Numbered from the stretch's first letter, positions 1 to 5,831 are shown. The stretch is DNA of 18,916 bases from Pseudomonadota bacterium (GCA_023458055.1 JAEXAW010000031.1:1-18916), one strand, 5' to 3'. The notes: generated from the sequence alone by a model not told the origin. Numbers and translations are program-made.

Positions 1-22
1 CGAAGTCCCTGCTACTCTCCAT
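1..22 (-). CDS. 5' end of an unidentified CDS running off the left edge (possible transposase)
   Basis: Reading leftward, an ATG at 22-20 is preceded by a good Shine-Dalgarno (AAAAAAGGAG, 7 nt spacer). It opens a frame beginning MESSRDF before the window ends. Only seven residues are visible, so no family can be assigned from the protein. The context (an abrupt boundary at 121/122, nested inverted repeats in the leader, lower G+C than the neighbours) suggests the first gene of an insertion sequence. This is inference and other small genes are possible. Confidence 0.4.
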
Positions 23-25
23 GTC

Positions 26-87
26 GTGGCTCCTTTTTTCGGATGGGTTTGTTTGCCAACAAAACTCTAACCGATTTGAGGAGCCAC
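26..87 (-). promoter_or_regulatory. Leader hairpin that can mask the Shine-Dalgarno of the leftward CDS
   Basis: In the minus-strand transcript, GTGGCTCCT (from 87-79) is perfectly complementary over 9 bp to AGGAGCCAC (from 34-26), which contains the Shine-Dalgarno of the CDS starting at 22. TCGG/CCGA (39-42 with 71-74) and TTTGTT/AACAAA (48-53 with 58-63) extend the fold inward. Such a fold would form in transcripts that read in from outside. Several insertion sequences use this arrangement to block transposase translation from external promoters. Confidence 0.4.
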
Positions 88-121
88 CTCCATTTTCAGA
101 ATGTGCGAAACTTTCCTTACA

Positions 122-436
122 CTACCAGTGAATCTTGCCGGATAACCGTTCTGCCTGTTCCACGACGCTCTCTGTCAGGCGTGCCTGTGCGGCTGCTGTT
201 TCGCTGGCGGCAGCTGCGCTGATACCGTCCATGATTTCCCGTGATGCGTCAGCAATCCTGTCCGGCAGGGCTTCGTAAAAAATTCTTTGGTACTCCAGAG
301 CTGCCAAAAGCGACCAGAGAGCGTCGTCATCCCGCAAATGCAGCTGCCTGCCGATCTCCCGCAGGCGGGCGGATTCCTGTTCGGTAAACTTGCGCCCAAG
401 GGCTTCCTCCAGATTGATAATGGCATCCATGCTCAT
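122..436 (-). CDS. 104-aa StbC-like/plasmid-maintenance partner protein, possibly C-terminally truncated
   Basis: The start is taken at the ATG at 436, which overlaps the upstream ParA-like gene's TGA in an ATGA (436-433). A longer frame to 529 exists but would lie inside that gene. The protein opens MSMDAIINLEEALG and has a helical head with a DDDALWSLLAALEYQRIFYEALP segment (residues about 36-59), then an Ala-rich helix. I recall similar heads in small proteins encoded after ParA/StbB-like ATPases on mobilizable elements, which often continue into a C-terminal membrane helix. None is present here, and the TAG stop sits exactly at the suspected IS boundary (121/122), so truncation is likely but unproven. 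Its role is probably in stability or the relaxosome together with the ATPase; the function is unknown. Confidence 0.7.
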   Translation of the reverse strand: MSMDAIINLEEALGRKFTEQESARLREIGRQLHLRDDDALWSLLAALEYQRIFYEALPDRIADASREIMDGISAAAASETAAAQARLTESVVEQAERLSGKIHW

Positions 437-1137
437 GCGCTTTCTCCCAGAACCTGCGTGAACAGGGAAGCACACAGAGAGCGCCAGCGCTGTACTTCGG
501 CGCGTGTCCCAAAAGGCATTTCCGCGCACGCGGCGCGCAGGGACATCCGCCTGGAATAAAGCCAGTCGGCTACACGGTTGGCAACAGCCGGAAAATCCAG
601 CGTACCGCCCTTTCTTTCCACGGCTTCACGCGCTTTTGAGGCGTTATAAAGGTCAAAACGCTGCGCCTCCCCAAAGTACAGATTACGACAGACATAAATC
701 CGCACGTCGGCAAAGACTTCCTGAAAGGAATGCAGCAGTTCTATGGAATCCCGGTGGCGGTTGATAATCCAGAAGACACACAGTTCACGCGCCATATCCT
801 GCAAGGCCGCCTTCATGATTTCGCCATAACTGTTCGTGCTGGTCTTGGTACGGGCTGCCGCATTGATGACGACGGCGTATTCCGGGAATTTCTGCACCAT
901 GTCGAGAAGATCCGCCCAGCCGTCAGCATCATCGAGACTGTTCATGCGGCAATGCAGATTGGGCAGCTCCAGAGAGCTGTGCGCCTTGTAGACATCAGGA
1001 TTGTCGGTGTCCGTATCCACCAGCAGGACGTTGGCTTCCCTGTTGAGCAGGTAGTCCACCAGCGCAAAGGAAAAAAGGCTTTTGCCCACGCCGCCCTTGC
1101 TGCCGCCAACATAAAAGACACTGTTCTGAATAGTCAT
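433..1137 (-). CDS. ParA/MinD-family ATPase (StbB-like)
   Basis: A 234-aa P-loop ATPase. It has a deviant Walker A, GGSKGGVGKS (residues 11-20, signature Lys14 and Lys19), and a switch region VDTDTDNPD (about 40-48) typical of the ParA/MinD/StbB superfamily. Position between a small HTH-like gene and a 104-aa partner, downstream of a mob cluster, resembles the stbABC layout of conjugative plasmids. There StbB acts with the DNA-binding protein in plasmid positioning and transfer. Its start lies 2 nt after the upstream gene's TAG, so the two are probably translationally coupled, and its stop overlaps the next start (ATGA). On an integrated element it may act during the excised circular stage. 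The family assignment is secure; the specific role is inferred. Confidence 0.88.
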   Translation of the reverse strand: MTIQNSVFYVGGSKGGVGKSLFSFALVDYLLNREANVLLVDTDTDNPDVYKAHSSLELPNLHCRMNSLDDADGWADLLDMVQKFPEYAVVINAAARTKTSTNSYGEIMKAALQDMARELCVFWIINRHRDSIELLHSFQEVFADVRIYVCRNLYFGEAQRFDLYNASKAREAVERKGGTLDFPAVANRVADWLYSRRMSLRAACAEMPFGTRAEVQRWRSLCASLFTQVLGESA

Positions 1138-1139
1138 TG

Positions 1140-1508
1140 CTACAACTCCGAATCCGGTATGTCCGGGGTATAATAAGAAGGCATCTCTGCCGATGCCGGA
1201 GCGGCGTCTGCCGGGGCAGAAGCCGTATCCCGCGCTTTTGAGGGAGAGGAAGCCCGCTTGCGCGTTGTTTCCCCTTTGGGAAGCAGCCTTGCCCGAATGA
1301 CTGGCGGTGGAATGCTGACATTGCCGTCGGCCATGATCTCGGACAATTCCCTTACGGTATAGCCCTTTTCCAAAGCCTTGCGTATCTGGGCGTCGAGCAG
1401 CTCAACGGCTTCTTCCCTTGTCTTGCCAAGGTTCTTGTCCGGCAGGTCATCCAGCGTTTTCTGCATGGCCTTGATGTCTTTCATTGCAATGCGCTTGAAC
1501 TTTCCCAT
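1140..1508 (-). CDS. Small HTH-like DNA-binding protein of the mobilization/stability module
   Basis: A 122-aa protein with a charged helical N-terminus (MGKFKRIAMKDIKAMQ), then a segment resembling a helix-turn-helix, LEKGYTVRELSEIMADGN followed by VSIPPPVIRARLL (residues about 51-81), and a low-complexity Ala/Ser/Pro-rich tail. The pattern, in which a KGYT..EI helix leads into a 'built to bind' helix, is common in small proteins encoded next to relaxases and StbB-like ATPases. A DNA-binding partner for oriT or a stability site (StbA/MobC-like) is the best guess. The start has a GAGG upstream and lies 9 nt after the relaxase stop. No enzymatic motif is visible. Confidence 0.75.
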   Translation of the reverse strand: MGKFKRIAMKDIKAMQKTLDDLPDKNLGKTREEAVELLDAQIRKALEKGYTVRELSEIMADGNVSIPPPVIRARLLPKGETTRKRASSPSKARDTASAPADAAPASAEMPSYYTPDIPDSEL

Positions 1509-1517
1509 GCGTCCGCC

Positions 1518-2726
1518 TCATCGCATCCGTATGCGCGGGCTGCTGCGCTCCCGCTCCTGCGCTATGCGCCGTTTTTCAATCTCAGCAACAAGGTCTGCAA
1601 GTTGCTGTACACCGCTTCGACATCGCTGAACAATTTTTTCAAACTGCGCACTTCCGCCACAAGAAGCATCTGGCGCTCCTCCAGCTCTTCCAGACGTGTG
1701 CCGCACTCCTTCAGCCGCGTCTCGTAATTTTCCTCCAGACGTTTCAGCGCCTGAAGCAGCATCTGCTCTGTTTCGCTCATGGCAAACTTCCTTCTGTTTT
1801 TCCGGCAAATGCAGGGAAACGGCAGGTCTTACCTCTTTCCATTTCAGCGGATAACGCTTCCTGTTCTGCCGTGTGCGTTTTGCCAGAACGCGCCCCAGTT
1901 CGGCCTCAAGGCGGGCGATGGTATGCGTCGCCTGTTCCGGTACATGAGCCCAGCCTTCCCTGTCCTCAGCTTTCCAGTCCTGAGAAAACATGCCGCCCTT
2001 CAGACGCAGTTTCATGCCCGTTTCCGGTTCGATGACGCTGACGTATTCCTTGCCCTGACGGTTGATAGTCAATCCCAGCTCTTTCAGCGCCTTCAGAATG
2101 TCCGTGCGTTCCCTGATCTCTCCCGCTGCTCTCCTTTCCCCAAGGTGGGCCAGAATGGCGTCTCTTACCTTGTCGCGTTCTCCTGCCCGGAGTTCCTTTC
2201 CCCATCTGGCCAGACGCGCCCTGAACAAATCAGCCTTTTTTGGCAGAACCTCCCGGCGTCTGGCAGGATCATCCGGGCGGGCCCAGCCTTCACGCCAGTT
2301 GAACAGGTCTCGAAAAACATCAAAGTCCTTCTGCCAGCCGGGCGGACAGGCGTTAAAATCCTTTCCGCTGGAAAGCTCCAGACGCGGAATCAGAAAATGC
2401 AGCTCATGATGCCCCGCATGGGTATGACGAACCCAGAGAATATTGCGCTGATCTTCTTCAAGCCCGGCAAAGGCCACATGTTCAAAAGCGTCCATCACGG
2501 CATTTTCCTGCTGCTCGCTGACGCAGTCATCAGGATGCCATGCCAGTACGCCGGACGTGAATTTCCATCGCCGCTCTATGCTGTCGATAAGCGCACGGGT
2601 CATGGCAGGATCGCCGCGCAATACCTGCGGGGGGCGTGTGTCTCTTCCCGGATAATCCGTGCGCACAAGATAGCGGCTGGGCTTGTCTCCTGATCCGGTT
2701 CCATGCGGAAATACCTTCATCATCAT
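1518..2726 (-). CDS. mobA: Mobilization relaxase, ColE1 MbeA-like (MOBP/HEN group)
   Basis: A 402-aa relaxase that would nick the nic site in oriT and stay covalently bound to the transferred strand. The N-terminus contains PSRYLV with Tyr19 where ColE1 MbeA has its nucleophilic Tyr. Motif III is HTHAGHHELHF (residues 101-111), followed by LIPRLELSSGKDFN. By spacing, His101, Glu108 and His110 match the H..E.N triad of MbeA, with Asn replaced by His. The relaxase domain occupies roughly the first 200 residues. The basic C-terminal part overlaps a MobD-like gene in another frame and looks low in complexity there. The start overlaps the mobC stop (ATGA, 2726-2723); three consecutive Met codons make the exact start slightly uncertain. 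It is shorter than MbeA (about 517 aa). Confidence 0.92.
   Translation of the reverse strand: MMMKVFPHGTGSGDKPSRYLVRTDYPGRDTRPPQVLRGDPAMTRALIDSIERRWKFTSGVLAWHPDDCVSEQQENAVMDAFEHVAFAGLEEDQRNILWVRHTHAGHHELHFLIPRLELSSGKDFNACPPGWQKDFDVFRDLFNWREGWARPDDPARRREVLPKKADLFRARLARWGKELRAGERDKVRDAILAHLGERRAAGEIRERTDILKALKELGLTINRQGKEYVSVIEPETGMKLRLKGGMFSQDWKAEDREGWAHVPEQATHTIARLEAELGRVLAKRTRQNRKRYPLKWKEVRPAVSLHLPEKQKEVCHERNRADAASGAETSGGKLRDAAEGVRHTSGRAGGAPDASCGGSAQFEKIVQRCRSGVQQLADLVAEIEKRRIAQERERSSPRIRMR
1562..1780 (-). CDS. mobD: MobD/MbeD-like coiled-coil protein nested inside mobA
   Basis: A 72-aa frame, MSETEQMLLQALKRLEENY and onward, lies entirely within the 3' part of mobA in a different frame. It has a strong Shine-Dalgarno (GAAGGAAG, 1787-1794) with a 6-nt spacer. 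The product is almost continuous amphipathic helix with heptad Leu/Glu/Arg spacing, the pattern of MbeD/MobD mobilization proteins. ColE1 also nests small mob genes inside mbeA out of frame. The mobA-frame translation of this stretch is compositionally odd (Gly/Ala/Ser/Arg-rich), which suggests the nested frame is the one under selection. Function in transfer is inferred from the family. Confidence 0.7.
   Translation of the reverse strand: MSETEQMLLQALKRLEENYETRLKECGTRLEELEERQMLLVAEVRSLKKLFSDVEAVYSNLQTLLLRLKNGA
1787..1794 (-). promoter_or_regulatory. Shine-Dalgarno of the nested mobD gene
   Basis: GAAGGAAG on the minus strand, 6 nt before the ATG at 1780. Its presence inside the mobA coding sequence supports independent translation of the nested frame. 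Confidence 0.6.
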
Positions 2727-3070
2727 GACGCCTCCCCCGTACTGCTATCCTCCGGGGCTGCCGTGGCAAACTCTCTGATATGCCTTTCAAGCGCCTTCAG
2801 GGCCAGCAGGACTTCCACGGCCTCAGCTGCCTGCTTGTAAGTATTGGCCCAGCGTGCAAGCTGATTGATATTAACGCCAATACGCGCCAGCTCACGCACT
2901 CGGCGTCTTTCTTCGGGAGTTCTTCGCAGTCGTATGCCAAGGCAGGTCTGCCGCACATAATCCGACATGCTCATGCCATGCAGCCCGGCATTGAAGCGAA
3001 GAATGTCGCGTTCCTCCGGGTAAAGGCGTATGATAACAGCCGCAGTGCGAACCGGTTTGACGCGCTTCAT
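2723..3070 (-). CDS. mobC: MobC-like relaxosome accessory protein
   Basis: A 115-aa protein. The N-terminal part has a ribbon-helix-helix look: VIIRLYPEERDILRFNA followed by GMSMSDYVRQTCLG (residues about 12-45). The C-terminal part holds RIGVNINQLARWANTYK (about 63-79), the G.N.NQ.AR.AN signature of the MobC/MbeC family that binds oriT and helps the relaxase open nic. It directly precedes mobA with an ATGA overlap, and the repeat-rich oriT candidate lies just upstream, the classical order oriT-mobC-mobA. Confident assignment. Confidence 0.9.
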   Translation of the reverse strand: MKRVKPVRTAAVIIRLYPEERDILRFNAGLHGMSMSDYVRQTCLGIRLRRTPEERRRVRELARIGVNINQLARWANTYKQAAEAVEVLLALKALERHIREFATAAPEDSSTGEAS

Positions 3071-3101
3071 CGCCTTGCCTGCCTTTTGCCTTTTCGGGGT
3101 T

Positions 3102-3170
3102 CGAAGGGGCAGCGCCCCTCGCCAGCCGTGAAGTATGACGCGAAGCGTCTATACGAAACGTAGGCTGGCC
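3102..3170. other. oriT: Candidate origin of transfer (oriT) core
   Basis: Just upstream of mobC there are three stacked inverted repeats. GGGGC (3106-3110) pairs with GCCCC (3114-3118). An outer arm GCCAGCC (3121-3127) pairs with GGCTGGC (3163-3169). An inner arm GTATGACGC (3133-3141) pairs with GCGTCTATAC (3145-3154, one extra T) over a GAA loop. The right arm contains TAGGCTGG followed by CCC; ColE1 nic is cut after a CTGG, so nic could lie near 3167/3168. Placement by architecture is fairly strong; the exact nic is a guess. Confidence 0.6.
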
Positions 3171-3234
3171 CTCGGAAATACCGCCGGACAAATACGCAGA
3201 CATGAGCAGAGGAACAACATGGTGACAGATCAGC

Positions 3235-3393
3235 ATCCGGGTAATATCGGAAACGCATATGCCGCATAACCGGATCGCATGTGGCACGCGACATGATGAC
3301 AGGAAGCGTTTGCCGGATCGGTATGACTCCGATAACGGATTCGCTTTCTGCCGCAGACGGATCACTATCCGTCTTCCGGGAAGTCAGTATCCG
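3235..3393. repeat. Cluster of seven CGGAT/ATCCG boxes
   Basis: CGGAT occurs at 3271, 3314, 3336 and 3358, and ATCCG at 3235, 3367 and 3389. That is seven copies in 159 bp where well under one would be expected by chance. CCGGATCG is repeated exactly (3270-3277 and 3313-3320). The group includes a perfect hairpin (3355-3374). It could be a binding array for MobC, the HTH-like protein or an AlpA protein. Confidence 0.5.
3355..3374. repeat. Perfect 8-bp inverted repeat, 4-nt loop
   Basis: AGACGGAT (3355-3362) and ATCCGTCT (3367-3374) flank CACT. There is no T-run on either side, so a terminator is unlikely; a protein-binding or single-strand hairpin in the transfer region fits better. Confidence 0.6.
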
Positions 3394-3458
3394 CCTATGC
3401 CAGAGACAGGCACCGGGCATATACGGGCCTTTTTCTGGAGCGGTATTCCATGAACAGG

Positions 3459-3502
3459 CAGCAGGTAACGCCTGCTGTTGCTGCCCGGTATCCTGCGTAC
3501 CG
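3459..3502. repeat. Two adjacent inverted repeats, one presenting a TATCCTG motif
   Basis: CAGCAGG (3459-3465) pairs with CCTGCTG (3471-3477). Next to it CGGTA (3486-3490) pairs with TACCG (3498-3502). TATCCTGC at 3489-3496 overlaps the second hairpin's loop; YATCCTGY is the nic consensus of IncP/IncI-type relaxases. The island relaxase is ColE1-like, so this may be coincidence. Confidence 0.4.
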
Positions 3503-3658
3503 CTGTTCTTTATGCGACCACTGCAAAGAACGTCTGCGCAACTTTTCTGAAATGTATGTGCGGCCTTGCTGGTATGTGAACTTCCTTTGACAGAGCCCCC
3601 GCCGGAGGCTTCCTCGTCCGTCGCCCGCATGTATTTTTTGCCGGAAGCAAGGGCATAA

Positions 3659-3703
3659 GCGTCAAGGCCCGCGAAGCGGCCCGCAAGGGCCTGGCCTTGA
3701 CGC
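3659..3703. repeat. Perfect 11-bp inverted repeat downstream of alpA1
   Basis: GCGTCAAGGCC (3659-3669) and GGCCTTGACGC (3693-3703) enclose 23 nt that contain a small CCGC/GCGG hairpin (3669-3672 with 3676-3679). A further CTGCC/GGCAG pair follows at 3705-3721. On the minus strand it lies after the alpA1 stop, so it could end that transcript, but only TTAT follows. A structural element of the transfer region is equally possible. Confidence 0.55.
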
Positions 3704-3764
3704 GCTGCCCGCTTTCGGCAGATTTGCGGGAGTGACGGACGACGAGCCGGGAACAGGGTCATGC

Positions 3765-3974
3765 CTATTCTTCTTCCTTTTGCGAAGAGGAGAGCTTGTC
3801 CAGCAGGGCATAAATATCCGCTGCTTTCCAAACAGCGGTACGCGGGCCGAGTTTGATAGGCTTGGGGTAGCGTCCGCTCTTGCATCCCGCCCACCATGCA
3901 CTGCGGCTGATGGGGATGAGTTCCAGAATCTGGCGCAATCGCAACAGGCCTTTAGTGTGCTCAGGTGTCGGCAT
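3765..3974 (-). CDS. alpA: AlpA-family DNA-binding protein 1 (excisionase/regulator)
   Basis: A 69-aa protein starting MPTPEHTKG. The start at 3974 was chosen over an upstream ATG at 4010 because GAGGAGGGG sits at 3980-3988 with a 5-nt spacer and the family begins near here. The core LRLRQILELIPISRSAWW (residues about 10-27), then GRYPKPIKLGPRTAVWKAADI, is the winged HTH of AlpA/MerR-like proteins that regulate P4-type integrases or act as excisionases. It is close to the second copy at 4355-4576. Together they probably control excision or mob gene expression. Confidence 0.88.
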   Translation of the reverse strand: MPTPEHTKGLLRLRQILELIPISRSAWWAGCKSGRYPKPIKLGPRTAVWKAADIYALLDKLSSSQKEEE

Positions 3975-4057
3975 AATTTCCCCTCCTCGGTATTTTGCGC
4001 AGCATATCATGCCTTTTCCGGCGTTCCCGTTTTTTCTCCTGATTGCGCCATTGCATA

Positions 4058-4075
4058 TGTCCCATATTGTCCCAT
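4058..4075. promoter_or_regulatory. Tandem TGTCCCAT direct repeats, candidate operator
   Basis: Exact 8-mers at 4058-4065 and 4068-4075, 10 bp apart (one helical turn), about 85 bp upstream of the alpA1 start. Same-face spacing suits cooperative binding by a small HTH protein such as AlpA. Confidence 0.4.
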
Positions 4076-4287
4076 GAAATACCTGTTATATTCTCAAAAA
4101 TATATTTTTTATCTTGACAACTTTTTGAAATTCTTTGCACAGCAGTAAAACTTTTTGGAATAATTAGTTTTCTTATTTTTCTTGTTCCCCATGCTTTCCT
4201 TGTCTGTATTCGGGTCTCATAGACATAAAAATATCCGGGAAAGCCTCTTGCGTACTGTGTATACTTTTGGACTTTTTGATACATATA

Positions 4288-4326
4288 AAGGCCGGTGCGT
4301 GCCTCTGTGGGGCATACACCGGCCTT
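4288..4326 (-). terminator. Terminator-like hairpin after alpA2
   Basis: AAGGCCGGTG (4288-4297) pairs perfectly with CACCGGCCTT (4317-4326), with TGCC/GGCA (4300-4303 with 4311-4314) extending the stem inside. In the alpA2 transcript the stem is followed by TTTATATGTAT, a weak U-tract. It lies 28 nt past the alpA2 stop and probably separates the int-alpA2 unit from alpA1. Confidence 0.65.
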
Positions 4327-4354
4327 GCCGTTTTCTGTCCGGGAAAGACAATAC

Positions 4355-4576
4355 TCAATCCAGAGGAACTGCCTGTTCCTCACAAGCCGGGGAAGGAGCC
4401 TGCCTTATCAGGGCTGCAATGTCTGTACTTCTCCATGCCGTCGTGCGCGGCCCCAGCTTGACGGGCTTGGGAAACCTGCCATCCCTGCATCCACGCCACC
4501 ATGCGCTTTTGCTTACAGGGATCAGTTCAAGAACCTGCGGTAGGCGCAGCAAAGAATCTCCTGCCGGATATGTCAT
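4355..4576 (-). CDS. alpA: AlpA-family DNA-binding protein 2
   Basis: A 73-aa protein with a strong AGGAGG six nt before its ATG. The core LLRLPQVLELIPVSKSAWW (residues about 9-27) and GRFPKPVKLGPRTTAWRSTDI closely parallel AlpA 1, including the unusual SAWW.GC turn, so the two are paralogues. The tail (about 57-73) diverges. It is 18 nt downstream of the integrase gene and likely co-transcribed with it, which points to a role in integrase directionality or expression. Which paralogue is excisionase and which repressor cannot be told. Confidence 0.88.
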   Translation of the reverse strand: MTYPAGDSLLRLPQVLELIPVSKSAWWRGCRDGRFPKPVKLGPRTTAWRSTDIAALIRQAPSPACEEQAVPLD

Positions 4577-4594
4577 GGCTTTCCTCCTGCTGTT

Positions 4595-5800
4595 TCAGCA
4601 TGTTTCACTGCATTGGCGGGCCTTTTCCCTCAAGTCATCAAGAAAGTCAGACCATGTCTGCATCATATTGCGCCGTTCCGGCAGATACTGCGCATGGTTG
4701 TAGGCAGCCCGGACGGCGTCTCTGTGATCATGCGAAAGCTGCCGCTCTATCCAGTCGCTATTGAAACCCATTTCATTGAGCAGCGTCGAGGCCATTGAAC
4801 GGAAGCCATGAATGCACATTTCGCTCCCGGAGTATCCCTTGCGCCGGAGTGCGGCCAGCATGGTTGACTTCTGGATCGGCTTTTCCATGTAGCGTGCGGA
4901 TGGAAAAAGGTAACGGCCATTGCCTGAAAACCGGTGTAACTCCCGCAGAATTTGCAGTACCTGCCGGGAAAGGGGGACTATGTGCATTTCGCGCTTTTTC
5001 ATCCTCTCCGCAGGGATGCGCCATTCTGCCCGCTCCAGATCGAATTCTGTCCACTCTGCCCAGATCAGCTCTTTTTCTCTCACAAAAACATGCGGCATGA
5101 TGCGCAGGGCGCAGGTAACGGGATAGTAGCCGGGGTGTTCATCAAACTCCAAAAGGAGTTTACCGATCCTGTTCTTGTCCAGAATTGTCGGATGATGCTT
5201 CGGCCTCTTGGTACGGATTGCGCCTCTGAGGTCTGCGGTTACGTCATGTCTGGCCCGTGAGGTGGCAATGGCATAACGGAAGACGCGCCCGCAGAGCTGA
5301 ATGAGCAGATGGGCTTGATTCAGCCTGTCCTGCTTTTCAAAGGGCTTTACGAACGCCAGAATGTCTGCCGCCTCAATCTGGGTTATCGGCATGGAACCGA
5401 TATGAGGAAAAATATGCTGCTCCAGACAATGCAGCAGATGGGCCCTTCCTGCCGGCAAAATGTGGACTGTCTGCGTTTCCTGCCATTCCAGCGCAATATT
5501 TTTGAAGGAATTGGCTTCTTCCGCTTCTCTGGCGGCTCTGGCCGCCTTTTTATGCTGCGCTGGGTCTATGCCGTCCGCAAGGAGCTTTTTAGCCTCGTCG
5601 CGCTTTTCACGGGCCTTCTTCAACGTGACCGTTGGGTACTCCCCGAAACTGAGGAGCTTGCTCTTCTTGTTGAAGCGATAGGCCATGCGCCACAGCTTGC
5701 TGCCGCTGGTCGGAATATAGAGAAACAGGCCGCCTCCATCCGCGTATTTTCTGGCCTTTTCTGCGGGCTTCAGGCTCTTGATGTAGGTATCGGTAAGCAT
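4595..5800 (-). CDS. int: P4-type tyrosine integrase
   Basis: A 401-aa integrase. The N-terminal arm-binding domain (MLTDTYIKSL, then KYADGGGLFLYI and a GEYPTVTLKKAREKR segment, residues about 1-80) is typical of the P4 group. A core-binding domain follows (about 95-180) and then a catalytic domain. Catalytic residues are complete: Arg241 (FVREKEL), Lys268 or Lys269, His331 and Arg334 (IHGFRS), His357 (QLSHDH) and Tyr367 (AAYNHA). Length is normal. RBS GGGAGG lies 7 nt before the ATG. It is the first gene inside the island, next to the junction in the coupling-protein gene, and should catalyse integration and excision. Confidence 0.95.
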   Translation of the reverse strand: MLTDTYIKSLKPAEKARKYADGGGLFLYIPTSGSKLWRMAYRFNKKSKLLSFGEYPTVTLKKAREKRDEAKKLLADGIDPAQHKKAARAAREAEEANSFKNIALEWQETQTVHILPAGRAHLLHCLEQHIFPHIGSMPITQIEAADILAFVKPFEKQDRLNQAHLLIQLCGRVFRYAIATSRARHDVTADLRGAIRTKRPKHHPTILDKNRIGKLLLEFDEHPGYYPVTCALRIMPHVFVREKELIWAEWTEFDLERAEWRIPAERMKKREMHIVPLSRQVLQILRELHRFSGNGRYLFPSARYMEKPIQKSTMLAALRRKGYSGSEMCIHGFRSMASTLLNEMGFNSDWIERQLSHDHRDAVRAAYNHAQYLPERRNMMQTWSDFLDDLREKARQCSETC

Positions 5801-5831
5801 GGACAGACCTCCCTGAAGGACGTTGCAGGAG

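Larger units (their letters stand above)
1..121 (-). mobile_element. Probable end of an insertion sequence (partial)
   Basis: On the minus strand the segment begins with 5'-TGTAAGGAAAG at 121, directly after the TAG stop of the 104-aa gene (124-122). It ends with the start of a CDS at 22. It holds two nested inverted repeats: GTGGCTCCT at 26-34 with AGGAGCCAC at 79-87, and TTTGTT at 48-53 with AACAAA at 58-63. A terminal TG and repeat-rich leader would fit an IS21-like end, but the family is not established. The far end and any target duplication lie outside the window. Confidence 0.35.
3071..3764. other. Non-coding region between mobC and alpA1; holds the oriT candidate
   Basis: About 690 bp without a convincing gene. 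It carries many inverted repeats, described separately, plus a cluster of CGGAT/ATCCG boxes at 3235-3393. A leftward 276-aa frame crosses it but overlaps alpA1 in another frame, is Cys/Arg-rich, lacks recognisable motifs and looks spurious. Location upstream of mobC is where mob systems keep oriT and the mob promoter. Confidence 0.7.
3975..4354. other. AT-rich non-coding region between the two alpA genes
   Basis: 380 bp, markedly A+T-rich between about 4075 and 4280, with no supported gene. It holds the presumed alpA1 promoter, a pair of TGTCCCAT direct repeats (4058-4075), a repeated AAAAAGTT motif on the minus strand (near 4120 and 4150) and the alpA2 terminator-like hairpin (4288-4326). 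I could not pick a convincing -35/-10 pair. Confidence 0.6.

Noticed and set aside
433..529. N-terminal extension of the 104-aa gene
   Set aside because: It would lie wholly inside the ParA-like gene; the ATGA overlap at 436 is the natural start.
1779..2693. Rightward 304-aa open frame opposite mobA
   Set aside because: Antisense to a clear relaxase; composition typical of a shadow frame.
3067..3897. Leftward 276-aa open frame between mobC and alpA1
   Set aside because: It overlaps alpA1 in another frame, has Cys/Arg/Ser-rich composition with no motif, and covers the repeat-rich oriT candidate.
4126..4150. TTGACA in the AT-rich region as a rightward -35 box
   Set aside because: No acceptable -10 lies 16-18 bp downstream, and no rightward gene follows.
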